A DNA stretch of 64,000 nucleotides from Mesonia mobilis DSM 19841 (lineage in GTDB: Bacteria; Bacteroidota; Bacteroidia; Flavobacteriales; Flavobacteriaceae): NCBI RefSeq assembly GCF_000423405.1, contig NZ_AUHX01000011.1:54955-118954 (forward strand). Reading direction: 5' to 3'. Shown here piece by piece: positions 37,924 through 48,096 of the stretch. How positions within the stretch are numbered: position 1 is the stretch's first letter; each line of letters starts with the position of its first letter. Position numbers and translations under genes: made by a program. The notes below the pieces were generated by a model. The model was given only the letters and a program-made list of their open reading frames with translations, ran no database searches and was not told the origin of the DNA.

Positions 37924-38475
37924 TTATTCCCAACCAATCCAAAAACGTTTAATTTCAGCATCATCAGGAATTTGATTTGGCTCTACAGGAATATCGGTGT
38001 TGTATTTAGCATCACCAGAAATATGCTTTTTATCGATAGCGATGTACGCATTAATTTCATCTAAGAAAATAATCACATTACTTAAAGTATTCTCTATACG
38101 AGAAATTTTATAATTGGTAGTGATGTCTTTAAAGGTGCTTTTTGCAGTCAAACCTTTTTCGGTTTTAAAACGCGCATCTTTCACCTGAATTGTAGCTACC
38201 GTACTAGTGCTGTCAAATTTTTGAACCGGAGTAAGTAACAAAAGTTCATTACCTTTCTTATCGAAAACCGAAATTTGATGACCACTTCTAAACTGATTTT
38301 TTCCCTGCTTTACAATAGAATCTTGTGCGTATAATGAGTCTAGATCTTTAATCTGTACGTCTTGCGTAAGTAATCCAACTTGGTTTTTAGCAATTAAAAA
38401 CGGATCTTTTTTTTCTTCTTGTTCGCAAGAAATTAGAGCGATGGCTAATATAAAAAGCGTAAAAATTTTTTTCAT
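37924..38475 (-). CDS. Hypothetical lipoprotein
   Basis: About 183 residues. The lipoprotein signal MKKIFTLFILAIALISCEQE has the lipobox ALISC. The mature part is mixed, with repeated short beta strands and a conserved-looking ending (AEIKRFWIGWE). The start is set at the Met at 38475, since the upstream Met at 38487 adds only four residues. The function is not recognised. It is one base upstream of the lipoprotein pyrophosphatase, so a joint envelope role is plausible. Confidence 0.75.
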   Translation of the reverse strand: MKKIFTLFILAIALISCEQEEKKDPFLIAKNQVGLLTQDVQIKDLDSLYAQDSIVKQGKNQFRSGHQISVFDKKGNELLLLTPVQKFDSTSTVATIQVKDARFKTEKGLTAKSTFKDITTNYKISRIENTLSNVIIFLDEINAYIAIDKKHISGDAKYNTDIPVEPNQIPDDAEIKRFWIGWE

Positions 38476-38600
38476 AACAGGTATCATTTTGAAGCCGTAA
38501 AAATAGGAATACTTATTTGCTCTTAGAAATATTTTCAGATGAATTCTATGAACAATTTAAGATAACCTAGAGAAATAAGAATAGTTCAGTTCGTATTGAT

Positions 38601-38608
38601 TATCTTTG
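38601..38608 (+). promoter_or_regulatory. Bacteroidota -7 element TATCTTTG directly before queE
   Basis: TATCTTTG ends only seven bases before the queE ATG at 38616. A transcript started at the usual distance would have almost no leader. Confidence 0.5.
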
Positions 38609-38615
38609 CGCCGCA

Positions 38616-39248
38616 ATGAAAAAAGAACAGATAGAGCAGTTGGTGAATGAAGGAAAAATGCTTCCGCTTATGGAAGAATTTTATACCATTCAAGGCGAAG
38701 GTTACCACAAAGGTACGGCGGCATATTTTATAAGAATAGGCGGTTGCGATGTTGGTTGCCATTGGTGTGATGTAAAAGAGAGTTGGGATGCAGAAAAGCA
38801 TCCGCCAACCGTGACCGAAAAGATCGTAGATAATGCTACTAAATATAGCGATACGGTTGTAATTACAGGTGGCGAACCGCTAACTTGGGATATGACCGAG
38901 CTTACCACGCAACTTAAAGCCAAGGGAGCTAAACTGCATATTGAAACTTCAGGAGCTTATCAGTTAAGCGGAGTTTGGGACTGGATTTGCCTATCTCCAA
39001 AAAAGCTAAAATTGCCTACGCAAGAAGTTTACGATAAAGCCAACGAATTAAAAGTGATCGTTTTTAATAAACACGATTTAAAGTTTGCCGAAGAGCAAGC
39101 CGCAAAAGTTAACAAAGATTGTATTTTGTATTTACAACCGGAGTGGAGCGTTCGAAATAAGATCATTCCATTAATTGTCGATTATGTAATGCAAAACCCA
39201 AAGTGGAAAGTTTCCTTGCAGACTCATAAATACCTAAATATCCCTTAG
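38616..39248 (+). CDS. queE: 7-carboxy-7-deazaguanine synthase QueE
   Basis: A radical-SAM enzyme that converts 6-carboxytetrahydropterin to 7-carboxy-7-deazaguanine, for queuosine. The 210-residue product has the substrate region EEFYTIQGEGYHKGTAAYFI and the cluster motif CDVGCHWCD (Cys44, Cys48, Cys51). Downstream it has TGGEPLTWD for SAM binding, and it ends LQTHKYLNIP. The other queuosine genes are not in the window. Confidence 0.95.
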   Translation: MKKEQIEQLVNEGKMLPLMEEFYTIQGEGYHKGTAAYFIRIGGCDVGCHWCDVKESWDAEKHPPTVTEKIVDNATKYSDTVVITGGEPLTWDMTELTTQLKAKGAKLHIETSGAYQLSGVWDWICLSPKKLKLPTQEVYDKANELKVIVFNKHDLKFAEEQAAKVNKDCILYLQPEWSVRNKIIPLIVDYVMQNPKWKVSLQTHKYLNIP

Positions 39249-39260
39249 TAGAAATATTCT

Positions 39261-39374
39261 GGGCGCAACCCTAGCGGGTCGGGCTGTACGTTATATCTTT
39301 TTTGCTTGTCACTTCGAGCGGAGTCGAGAAGTCGTTTATAAAGCAAAAAAGGATGCCACTTCCATCCCTTGCGC
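39261..39374. repeat. Composite palindromic intergenic repeat, copy 2 (inverted)
   Basis: The left arm is GGGCGCAACCCTAGCGGGTC and the right end is TTGCGC, pairing with GCGCAA (39263-39268). Inside, TTTTTTGCTT (39298-39307) pairs perfectly with AAGCAAAAAA (39341-39350). In the centre is a separate motif, TCACTTCGAGCGGAGTCGAG, which is itself a common flavobacterial repeat. Reverse-complemented, the whole element aligns with 13321-13437. It lies between queE and arsR. Confidence 0.7.
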
Positions 39375-39383
39375 AAAAAATAG

Positions 39384-39419
39384 CAAAAGCCTTACTTCAT
39401 TTAAATGAGGCTTTTTTTT
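39384..39419 (+). terminator. Terminator downstream of queE
   Basis: AAAGCCT and AGGCTTT flank a TACTT bulge and the palindrome CATTTAAATG, followed by eight T. It closes the queE region before the arsR promoter. Confidence 0.7.
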
Positions 39420-39453
39420 GGTAGAAAATTTTATTCATCGTAATATTGCAATA
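39417..39453 (+). promoter_or_regulatory. arsR promoter with operator, site 1
   Basis: The core ATCGTAATATTGCAAT (imperfect palindrome around AATATT) is embedded in a 23-base block at 39431-39453 that is repeated exactly at 39815-39837. TAATATTG within it is close to the -7 consensus TAnnTTTG, and a TTTG lies 20 bases upstream. A repressor bound here would cover the -7 element. Binding by the ArsR protein encoded directly downstream is inferred. Confidence 0.75.
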
Positions 39454-39466
39454 TATAATTAAAGCA

Positions 39467-39802
39467 ATGGGATTAACAAAATCAGACATTTTTACAGAAG
39501 AACAAAACCACTTGGCACAAATGGCTAAAGTATTAGCGCATCCCGCACGTGTAGCGATTCTTCAATATCTTATAAAAGTTAATCAATGCATTTGTGGCGA
39601 TTTGGTAAATGAGATTGGTTTGGCGCAAGCAACGATAAGTCAGCATTTACGAGAATTAAAATCGGCCGGAATCATTAAAGGGAATATCGAAGGAACCAGC
39701 GTTTGCTATTGTATAGATCCTAAAGTCTGGAAAGATATTCAGCAACTGTTTGATGGTTTTTTCAATGCGAATCCACAATGTCAAAGCGACGATTGTTGTT
39801 AA
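39467..39802 (+). CDS. arsR: ArsR-family metalloregulator
   Basis: 111 residues, winged helix-turn-helix (LVNEIGLAQATISQHLRELK). Cys41 and Cys43 in NQCICGDL are at the place of the ArsR alpha-3 arsenite ligands (ELCVCDL type). More Cys at 80 and 82 and a Cys-rich end (NANPQCQSDDCC) could add ligands. The ATG at 39467 was chosen; an upstream TTG at 39446 would lie inside the operator. It heads the arsenic locus, and the same operator sits before the next gene. Confidence 0.92.
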   Translation: MGLTKSDIFTEEQNHLAQMAKVLAHPARVAILQYLIKVNQCICGDLVNEIGLAQATISQHLRELKSAGIIKGNIEGTSVCYCIDPKVWKDIQQLFDGFFNANPQCQSDDCC

Positions 39803-39814
39803 AAAAATTTTATC

Positions 39815-39837
39815 TTATTCATCGTAATATTGCAATA
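39815..39837 (+). promoter_or_regulatory. Second copy of the ArsR operator before the DUF6428 gene
   Basis: A 23-base block identical to 39431-39453, with core ATCGTAATATTGCAAT, ending nine bases before the DUF6428 ATG. The -7-like TAATATTG is again included. This suggests that DUF6428-acr3-arsC has its own ArsR-controlled promoter. Confidence 0.75.
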
Positions 39838-39845
39838 AAACAATT

Positions 39846-40367
39846 ATGAAAACAAAAGAATTTTTAGAAGTACTAAAAGCGTATAAAGATTTACCGGTAT
39901 ATTTTGAATATCAACCCGGAAGCTTTGTAAGAACAGATTATCATCTTACCGAGATCAAGAATGTAGATTTTGATACAATAGATTGTGGTGGTGTACAAAA
40001 TAAATGGCAAGAGGTTCACGTGCAGTTATGGGAAAATGAAGTGCCGGAACCTAATCATCAACTAACGGCATCGAAGATCTTATCGATTTTTGAAGTAGTA
40101 AATAAAGTAAGAACTACACTGGAAGATGTTGAGGTTTTCTTCGAATATCAAAACCACAACTTCCATAAAGCTACACTTCCTGTGGCTGCTTACGAAGTGA
40201 AGAACGATTTATTAATCGTTCGTTTAGGTGAAGGTTTCACTACTTGTAAAGCAAAAGACCGTGCAACTACAGAAGAAGAGAAAGCACAAGCTTGTTGTGG
40301 TTCTCCAATAGAGGTTGAGGTGAAAGTAGAAGCTAATCAATGCGCGCCGGGGAGCGGTTGTTGCTAA
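39846..40367 (+). CDS. DUF6428 family protein with Cys-rich C-terminus
   Basis: 173 residues, cytoplasmic. The sequence shows two similar halves (YFEYQPGSFVRTDYHLTEIK and FFEYQNHNFHKATLPVAAYE). The C-terminal 35 residues contain CCGSPIEVE and NQCAPGSGCC, two CC pairs and a single Cys. The function is not established. Its place between arsR and acr3, under an ArsR operator, makes an arsenic-related role such as arsenite binding a reasonable guess. Confidence 0.75.
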   Translation: MKTKEFLEVLKAYKDLPVYFEYQPGSFVRTDYHLTEIKNVDFDTIDCGGVQNKWQEVHVQLWENEVPEPNHQLTASKILSIFEVVNKVRTTLEDVEVFFEYQNHNFHKATLPVAAYEVKNDLLIVRLGEGFTTCKAKDRATTEEEKAQACCGSPIEVEVKVEANQCAPGSGCC

Positions 40368-40378
40368 ATTAAAATAAG

Positions 40379-41419
40379 ATGAAAAAATTAGGTTTTTTAG
40401 ATCGTTTTCTTACGCTTTGGATTTTTTTAGCGATGTTAATAGGCGTAGCGATTGGTTATTTTTACCCAAGTAGTTCAGAAGTGATCAATAGTTTTCAAAT
40501 CGGTTCGACTAATATTCTTATTGCGATCGGATTAATTTTAATGATGTTCCCGCCTTTAGCAAAAGTGAATTACGCCCTTTTGCCTAAAGTTTTTAAAAAC
40601 ACGAAAGTACTTACGCTTTCGCTAGTGCTTAACTGGATTATTGGGCCTTTGTTAATGTTTTTCTTAGCGATCACCTTTCTGCGTGATTATCCTGAATATA
40701 TGATTGGACTAATTTTAATTGGTCTCGCGCGTTGTATTGCGATGGTTCTTGTTTGGAACGACCTTGCAGAAGGTAGTCCGGAATACGGAGCAGGTCTCGT
40801 CGCGCTGAACAGCATTTTTCAGGTATTTGCTTACAGTTTTTATGCGTGGTTGTTTATCACTAAGCTTCCGCCATTATTTGGTTTTGAAGGAGCTTTGGTC
40901 GATATTTCTATCACTACGATCGCAGAAAGTGTAGCGATTTATTTAGGAATTCCGTTTTTGTTAGGAATTGTAACTCGATATATCGGAGTGAAAGCGAAAG
41001 GAGAAAAATGGTATAATGAAAAATTTATTCCGAAGATCTCTCCGCTAACCTTAATCTCATTGTTATTTACGATTGTTTTAATGTTCAGTTTAAAAGGAGA
41101 ATTGATTGTTGAAATTCCGCAAGACGTTTTAATTATTGCGGTTCCATTACTTATTTATTTTGTAGCGATGTTTTTAGTCGCTTTTTTTACCGGTAAAGGT
41201 TTAGGCGCGTCTTATAAAGTAAATACTTCGGTAGCGTTTACTGCGAGCGGAAATAATTTTGAACTAGCGATCGCTGTGGCGATTGCAGTTTTCGGATTGA
41301 ATAGCGGACAAGCATTTGCAGGAGTTATTGGTCCGTTAGTAGAAGTTCCTGCGCTTATTTTATTAGTAAAAGTAGCATTTTGGTTACGAAAGAAATATTA
41401 TAAAACTCAACCGGCTTAA
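40379..41419 (+). CDS. acr3: ACR3-family arsenite efflux permease
   Basis: A 346-residue inner-membrane protein with ten predicted helices, of the bile/arsenite/riboflavin transporter superfamily. Family segments are [40 protein letters not shown] (with the conserved Cys essential in ACR3) and [20 protein letters not shown]. It exports arsenite by proton antiport. It is 11 bases after DUF6428 and two bases before the phosphatase-like gene. Confidence 0.95.
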   Translation: MKKLGFLDRFLTLWIFLAMLIGVAIGYFYPSSSEVINSFQIGSTNILIAIGLILMMFPPLAKVNYALLPKVFKNTKVLTLSLVLNWIIGPLLMFFLAITFLRDYPEYMIGLILIGLARCIAMVLVWNDLAEGSPEYGAGLVALNSIFQVFAYSFYAWLFITKLPPLFGFEGALVDISITTIAESVAIYLGIPFLLGIVTRYIGVKAKGEKWYNEKFIPKISPLTLISLLFTIVLMFSLKGELIVEIPQDVLIIAVPLLIYFVAMFLVAFFTGKGLGASYKVNTSVAFTASGNNFELAIAVAIAVFGLNSGQAFAGVIGPLVEVPALILLVKVAFWLRKKYYKTQPA

Positions 41420-41421
41420 TT

Positions 41422-42039
41422 ATGAAATTTTATCCTCAACTTCAGCAATTAGTTCAAGAATTAGAACAAGATTTTACTTCAATTTCAGAAGAAAGAAAAA
41501 CCGATTTAAATCTTTTTGCTGAAAAAATTAAAGAAAGCATTCAGCAATTCGATAAAGCTAAAGTCATCGTAATTTGTACACATAATTCCAGAAGGAGTCA
41601 TTTAGGGCAAGTTTGGTTAAGATTGGCGGCAGAGAAATATAATTTACCTATTGAAACCTTTTCTGGGGGAACTGAAGCTACCGTATTTCATCCTAATATG
41701 ATCGAAGCTTTAAAAGCAGCAGGTTTTCAAGTTGAAAAGATGGAAGATGGTGAAAACCCACGCTACCAGATAAATATTTCAGAAGAAGACAAGAATCAGG
41801 AACAGCTTTTTTCTAAAGTTTATTCAGATGAATACAATCCGCAGGAAAATTTCATTGCTGTGATGGTTTGTACGGAAGCCGACGGTGGTTGCCCGTTTGT
41901 AGCGGGAAGTGTGGCAAGAATTTCGTTGCCTTATCAAGACCCAAAATATGCCGATGGGACTTCAGAAGAAAAAGAAGCTTATCAAAAAAACTTAAAAGAA
42001 ATAGGTCGAGAAATGCTGTATGCAGCTGCTCAAGTTTAA
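41422..42039 (+). CDS. Arsenate reductase-like low-molecular-weight phosphatase
   Basis: 205 residues. The P-loop CX5R is ICTHNSRRSHLGQVW (Cys52, Arg58), in the low-molecular-weight tyrosine phosphatase fold, as in thioredoxin-coupled ArsC enzymes. A Cys in AVMVCTEADGGCPFVAG could take part in disulfide relay. The likely job is reducing arsenate to arsenite for Acr3 export. It is the last gene of the locus and is followed by a terminator. It is longer than the usual 130-140 residue ArsC. Confidence 0.88.
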   Translation: MKFYPQLQQLVQELEQDFTSISEERKTDLNLFAEKIKESIQQFDKAKVIVICTHNSRRSHLGQVWLRLAAEKYNLPIETFSGGTEATVFHPNMIEALKAAGFQVEKMEDGENPRYQINISEEDKNQEQLFSKVYSDEYNPQENFIAVMVCTEADGGCPFVAGSVARISLPYQDPKYADGTSEEKEAYQKNLKEIGREMLYAAAQV

Positions 42040-42048
42040 TTCAATAAA

Positions 42049-42078
42049 AAGCCTTTCAATATCTGAAAGGCTTCTTTA
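42049..42078 (+). terminator. Terminator after the arsenic operon
   Basis: AAGCCTTTCA pairs perfectly with TGAAAGGCTT around ATATC, followed by CTTTATTATT. It also lies just before the end of the convergent DUF2911 gene. Confidence 0.82.
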
Positions 42079-42099
42079 TTATTGTTTAGAGCAATTTAT

Positions 42100-42642
42100 T
42101 TATTCTCCCACATTTTTCAAAGGAACTTCTACATAGGTATTTGCCCAGCCCATTAATAAATTGGTGCCATTTTCGATTGGCTGAAAAGCGATCGAAAAAT
42201 CTTCAATAGGTGCTGCCGCTTTTCTTGCCGGAGCTTTAATTCTTAACAAATCTTTGTCGGCGTCGTATTCGTAAGCTCCCCATTGCTTTTGGGCTTTGTT
42301 TAAAATAATAGTCCATTCTGTTTTTTCAGGAATGGTATATAAAGTGTAGGTCCCTGCAGGGATGGTTTGGCCGCCAATAGTCATATCTTGATATAAACGC
42401 AACTCGGTAGCTTCGTTAGCACCCGTTCTCCAAACATCGCCGTAAGGCACTAATTCTCCAAAAATTTCACGACCTCTCATTTTTGGTCTGCTGTAAATTA
42501 CTCTTGCCATTGGTGAGTTGTCTTCGTTTCTAATAATACTCACATCCATCGGACTTTTGTCTAGATCTGAAAAATCTTGTGCTTGAGCATCAAAACAAAA
42601 AAGACTAAAGACCATTACTAAACTTAAAACTGCTTTCATCAT
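42100..42642 (-). CDS. DUF2911 domain secreted protein
   Basis: 180 residues. A signal peptide (AVLSLVMVFSLFCFDAQAQ) is followed by a DUF2911 domain with the recognisable IYSRPKMRGREIFGELVPYG, WRTGANEATELRL and IPAGTYTLYTIPEKTEWTII. Periplasmic location is predicted. The function is unknown. It lies alone on the minus strand between the arsenic operon and gyrB. Confidence 0.88.
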   Translation of the reverse strand: MMKAVLSLVMVFSLFCFDAQAQDFSDLDKSPMDVSIIRNEDNSPMARVIYSRPKMRGREIFGELVPYGDVWRTGANEATELRLYQDMTIGGQTIPAGTYTLYTIPEKTEWTIILNKAQKQWGAYEYDADKDLLRIKAPARKAAAPIEDFSIAFQPIENGTNLLMGWANTYVEVPLKNVGE

Positions 42643-42836
42643 TGTATTTTTGATTTTGTTGAAATATAACTTAAACGCAGAAGTATTATTGTTAAGGTTT
42701 TATATATCTTCTGTTAAAATTAAGGGTGCGGTATCTTTTTAAACTTATCGTCGCTTAGAATGGCTATTTTTAATTAATTGTTAATAACTTCAAGGTTTGC
42801 AGGCTTTTCAAACTTCAAAAACAAGCTTGCTTTTTC

Positions 42837-42844
42837 TATATTTG
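42837..42844 (+). promoter_or_regulatory. Bacteroidota -7 element TATATTTG upstream of gyrB
   Basis: TATATTTG matches TAnnTTTG and lies 27 bases before the ATG. TTC 20 bases upstream is the nearest -33 candidate. Confidence 0.5.
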
Positions 42845-42861
42845 TTTTCTAAGTATGTTAA

Positions 42862-44808
<1,947 letters not shown>

Positions 44809-44832
44809 TTTTAAATAAAGTTTTATATTTCA

Positions 44833-44861
44833 AACCCACGACAAAATCGTGGGTTTTTTTA
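44833..44861 (+). terminator. Rho-independent terminator after gyrB
   Basis: AACCCACGA pairs perfectly with TCGTGGGTT around CAAAA, followed by T7. Confidence 0.9.
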
Positions 44862-44881
44862 TTCATTTTAATTTCTAGTAT

Positions 44882-45886
44882 TTGAAACATCTTTACACGT
44901 TATTACTAATATTTTGTATTTCGGGCTTGAGTTTTTCGCAAACTAATTTTGCAGAATTAATTCCTCAAGTAGTTCCAGACATCGAAAAATTTGGGAATGC
45001 CTATATCGAAGCTGCTTCAGAAGCAGCGATGTTTAATGTAAATAGCGGCTGGTATACTTCAGCAGAAGCTAAAACTTTTCCTCAGTTTGAAATTAGTGTT
45101 TTATCGAATGTAACTTACGTGCCTAATAGTGGAGGTGATTTTGAATTAGATCCTTCAGCATATAATTCGGTTCGTTTTGAAGATGGCTATCAGTCAAAAA
45201 ATGTAGCGAGTATTTTTGGAAGCGATAAAAACCTGTCGGTTTTTATAAATTATGAAACCGATGAAGGTTTGCAAAGTTTAGAAATAGAACTTCCGCCGGG
45301 TGTCGATAATGGAGATGTAAATGTTTTACCAACTTTCTTTGTTCAGGGTAGTTTGGGATTAATAAAAGGAACCGAAGTTAAATTTAGGTATTCGCCAGAG
45401 TTGGCAATAGGTGATATTTCAACAGAAATTGTGGGCGTTGCTCTTCAGCATGAAATCACTAGTTGGCTAAAACAAGAAGATTTTTTTGTAAATTTATCAG
45501 GATTGGTCGCTTATAGTAGTTTTAAAGGAACTTATCACATCGAAGATGAAGAACCCAATAACGAAGCTTCTATTGTGAGTGATATGGATGCTTGGTCATT
45601 TTCACTCATCGCTTCAAAAAACTTGGCAAAATTTACCTTTTTTGGAGGCCTAGATTATTCTATGGCAACATCGGTTTCCCATTTTCAGGGGGTTTATACT
45701 ATGCCGGAACAAGGCGAGCAATTTCAGGATGTTTTAAATCAAATAGAAATTGAAAATAAAGATTATGGCTTTTCCGGCTCATTAGGATTAAATTATCAAA
45801 TTAACCATATAAAAACTCAATTAATGCTTAACCTGCAAAAATACAGCAATATCTCGATCGGAGTGGGATATTGTTTTGGTGAATAA
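44882..45886 (+). CDS. DUF6588 family outer-membrane-like protein, intact copy, TTG start
   Basis: 334 residues. A TTG start is forced, because an in-frame TAG lies two codons upstream and the next Met is inside the mature protein. The signal peptide reads KHLYTLLLIFCISGLSFSQ. The mature part is beta-strand rich with alternating hydrophobic residues and aromatic ends (SIGVGYCFGE), suggesting an outer-membrane barrel; DUF6588 was assigned by resemblance. A second, related copy follows directly. Confidence 0.78.
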   Translation: MKHLYTLLLIFCISGLSFSQTNFAELIPQVVPDIEKFGNAYIEAASEAAMFNVNSGWYTSAEAKTFPQFEISVLSNVTYVPNSGGDFELDPSAYNSVRFEDGYQSKNVASIFGSDKNLSVFINYETDEGLQSLEIELPPGVDNGDVNVLPTFFVQGSLGLIKGTEVKFRYSPELAIGDISTEIVGVALQHEITSWLKQEDFFVNLSGLVAYSSFKGTYHIEDEEPNNEASIVSDMDAWSFSLIASKNLAKFTFFGGLDYSMATSVSHFQGVYTMPEQGEQFQDVLNQIEIENKDYGFSGSLGLNYQINHIKTQLMLNLQKYSNISIGVGYCFGE

Positions 45887-45908
45887 TTAAAGATTTAAAA
45901 TTGAAATT

Positions 45909-46915
45909 ATGAAGAAAAAATTGATGTTAGGTTTAGCGGTTCTTGGTTCTTTTTCATTGCAAGCGCAAGATGAAATTCAAACAATTTTGAGAGCCGGGGT
46001 TGAAGATGCTACACGATTTAGTGAAAGTTATATAGCGCCGGCCGCAGAAGCTACCATTTATAGCTTAGCTAATGGTTGGTATAACTCCGGTGAGGCAAAG
46101 AAACATTACATTTTGAAGTTTCTGTCGTAGCAAATGTGGCTTTGGTGAGTGACGACAAGCAAAACTTCAACTTAAATGTAAATGATTACAATTACATAAG
46201 TTTTCCCGATGGCTCACAAAGCAAAAGTGTGGCGACCGTTTTTGGTGAAAATAACCCCGATCAAATGATTGTTGTTGAATATGAAACCGATAATGGCACA
46301 GAAACAACACAATTTACTTTACCGCAAGGCTTAGGCGGTAGCAACATTAATTTTGTGCCTACAGCTTATTTACAGGGAAGTTTAGGTCTAGTGAAAGGTT
46401 TTGAAGTTAAAGCTCGCTTTTTACCGGAAGTAGATTACGATGGAGCGAAAACTAAGTTTTACGGCGCGGCACTTCAGCACGAATTTACCAGTTGGTTAAC
46501 AGGAGAAAAATTATTACCCATAGCAATTTCCGGATTAGTTGGTTATAATCGTATCGAAGCTTCTTACGATCTAGATTCAACTCCGGTGCAAGGAAGTAAT
46601 CAAACTATAAATACAGAAATGAATAGTTGGATGTTCTCTGCGATCGCTTCAACCAAATTACCGGTCATTAATTTTTACGCTGGTTTGGGGTATGTTTCAG
46701 GAAATGCAAAAACATATTTAGACGGTTCGTATACGATCGACGAAGGTCCGCTAGCAGGGCAAACTTTAGTGAATCCATATTCTGTTACTACCGATGTGAG
46801 TGGCGTTAATGCAACTTTAGGCTTCAAATTAAAATTAGCTTTCTTTAGATTAAATGCTTCTTATAGCTTTCAAGAATACCAGAATGTTAATCTAGGGATA
46901 AATTTTGGCTATTAA
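45909..46915 (+). pseudogene. DUF6588 family second copy, interrupted by a frameshift
   Basis: The 5' part (45909-46130) encodes a signal peptide (KLMLGLAVLGSFSLQAQ) and about 54 mature residues to NSGEAKKHY. It then shifts frame at about 46109/46110 and stops at 46128. The rest continues in another frame from 46113 to 46915 and matches the intact copy (VSVVANVALVSDDKQNF against EISVLSNVTYVPNSGGDF in copy 1). One missing base after TAC would restore a single frame. It is a recent pseudogene, a slippery-frame gene or a sequencing error; the sequence alone cannot decide. Confidence 0.8.
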
Positions 46916-47016
46916 TTCATTTTTAAGCGCTTAAAAATTCCCCTAAGCGAAATCAATTTCGTATTTTAGCAATCGTTTAAAAATTCAATAAATATTATCA
47001 CTAAAAATTTAAAATA

Positions 47017-47943
47017 ATGAAAGTTACAGTAGTAGGAGCAGGCGCCGTTGGAGCGAGTTGTGCTGAGTATATCGCTATTAAAAATTTTGCTTCAGAAGTA
47101 GTCATCTTAGATATTAAAGAAAACTTTGCTGAAGGTAAAGCGATGGATTTAATGCAAACTGCTTCTTTAAATGGTTTCGATACTAAAATTACAGGAAGTA
47201 CTAACGATTATACAAAAACTGCAGGGAGTGACATTGCAGTAATTACCAGTGGTATTCCGCGTAAACCGGGTATGACAAGAGAAGAACTTATAGGTATTAA
47301 TGCCGGTATTGTAAAAGAAGTTTCTTCAAACTTGATCAAGCATTCTCCAGATGTAACGATTATTGTAGTAAGTAACCCTATGGATACGATGACGTATTTA
47401 GTGCATAAAACCACAGGATTACCTAAAAACAGAATTATAGGAATGGGTGGTGCTTTAGATAGCGCTCGTTTTAAATACAGATTATCTGAAGCTTTAGAAG
47501 CTCCTGCTTCTGATGTTGACGGGATGGTAATTGGTGGTCACAGCGACACCGGGATGGTGCCATTAACAAGATTGGCTACTAGAAATAGTGTTCCTGTTTC
47601 AGAATTTATTTCAGAAGAAAGATTAAATCAAGTAGCAGAAGATACTAAAGTTGGTGGAGCCACTTTAACTAAAATGTTAGGAACAAGTGCTTGGTATGCT
47701 CCGGGAGCTGCAGTTTCTGGTTTAGTACAGGCAATCGCTTGTGATCAAAAGAAAATTTTCCCTTGTTCTACTTTACTTTCTGGGGAGTATGGTTTAGACG
47801 ATTTATGTATCGGTGTGCCGGTAGTTTTAGGTAAAGACGGTATCGAAAAAATTGTTGAAATCGAATTGAACGATGCAGAGAAAACAAAACTTAAAGAAAG
47901 TGCTGAAGGTGTTAAGAAAACCAATGGTTTGCTAGAGCTGTAA
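47017..47943 (+). CDS. mdh: Malate dehydrogenase
   Basis: A 308-residue NAD-dependent malate dehydrogenase of the lactate dehydrogenase-like type, interconverting malate and oxaloacetate in the TCA cycle. The Rossmann motif is VVGAGAVGASCAEYIAI. The substrate arginines are in RKPGMTREELIGINAGIV, and the catalytic His175 is in GGHSDTGMVPL. It is full length and stands alone, followed by a terminator. Confidence 0.97.
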   Translation: MKVTVVGAGAVGASCAEYIAIKNFASEVVILDIKENFAEGKAMDLMQTASLNGFDTKITGSTNDYTKTAGSDIAVITSGIPRKPGMTREELIGINAGIVKEVSSNLIKHSPDVTIIVVSNPMDTMTYLVHKTTGLPKNRIIGMGGALDSARFKYRLSEALEAPASDVDGMVIGGHSDTGMVPLTRLATRNSVPVSEFISEERLNQVAEDTKVGGATLTKMLGTSAWYAPGAAVSGLVQAIACDQKKIFPCSTLLSGEYGLDDLCIGVPVVLGKDGIEKIVEIELNDAEKTKLKESAEGVKKTNGLLEL

Positions 47944-47963
47944 GTATTTAAGCTATAAAAAGT

Positions 47964-48001
47964 AAAGCCTGCTGAATGTGAAAATTCAACAGGCTTTTTT
48001 T
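47964..48001 (+). terminator. Rho-independent terminator after mdh
   Basis: AAGCCTGCTGAAT pairs with ATTCAACAGGCTT (one mismatch region) and is followed by T7. Confidence 0.82.
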
Positions 48002-48025
48002 GTGAAATTTATCTTAAAAAAATAA

Positions 48026-48056
48026 TTGTCATTTCATGTTTGAAACCCTATATTTG
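48026..48056 (+). promoter_or_regulatory. Bacteroidota promoter upstream of secDF
   Basis: TTG at 48026-48028, 20 bases, TATATTTG at 48049-48056. This is the best full match to the -33/-7 pattern seen in the window. The ATG is at 48097. Confidence 0.65.
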
Positions 48057-48096
48057 TCCGTTTTTAAAAATAGATTAATCAATAACTTAAAGAATA

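Noticed and set aside
39446..39466. Upstream TTG start for arsR
   Set aside because: It lies within the operator/-7 block; the ATG at 39467 gives a normal ArsR N-terminus.
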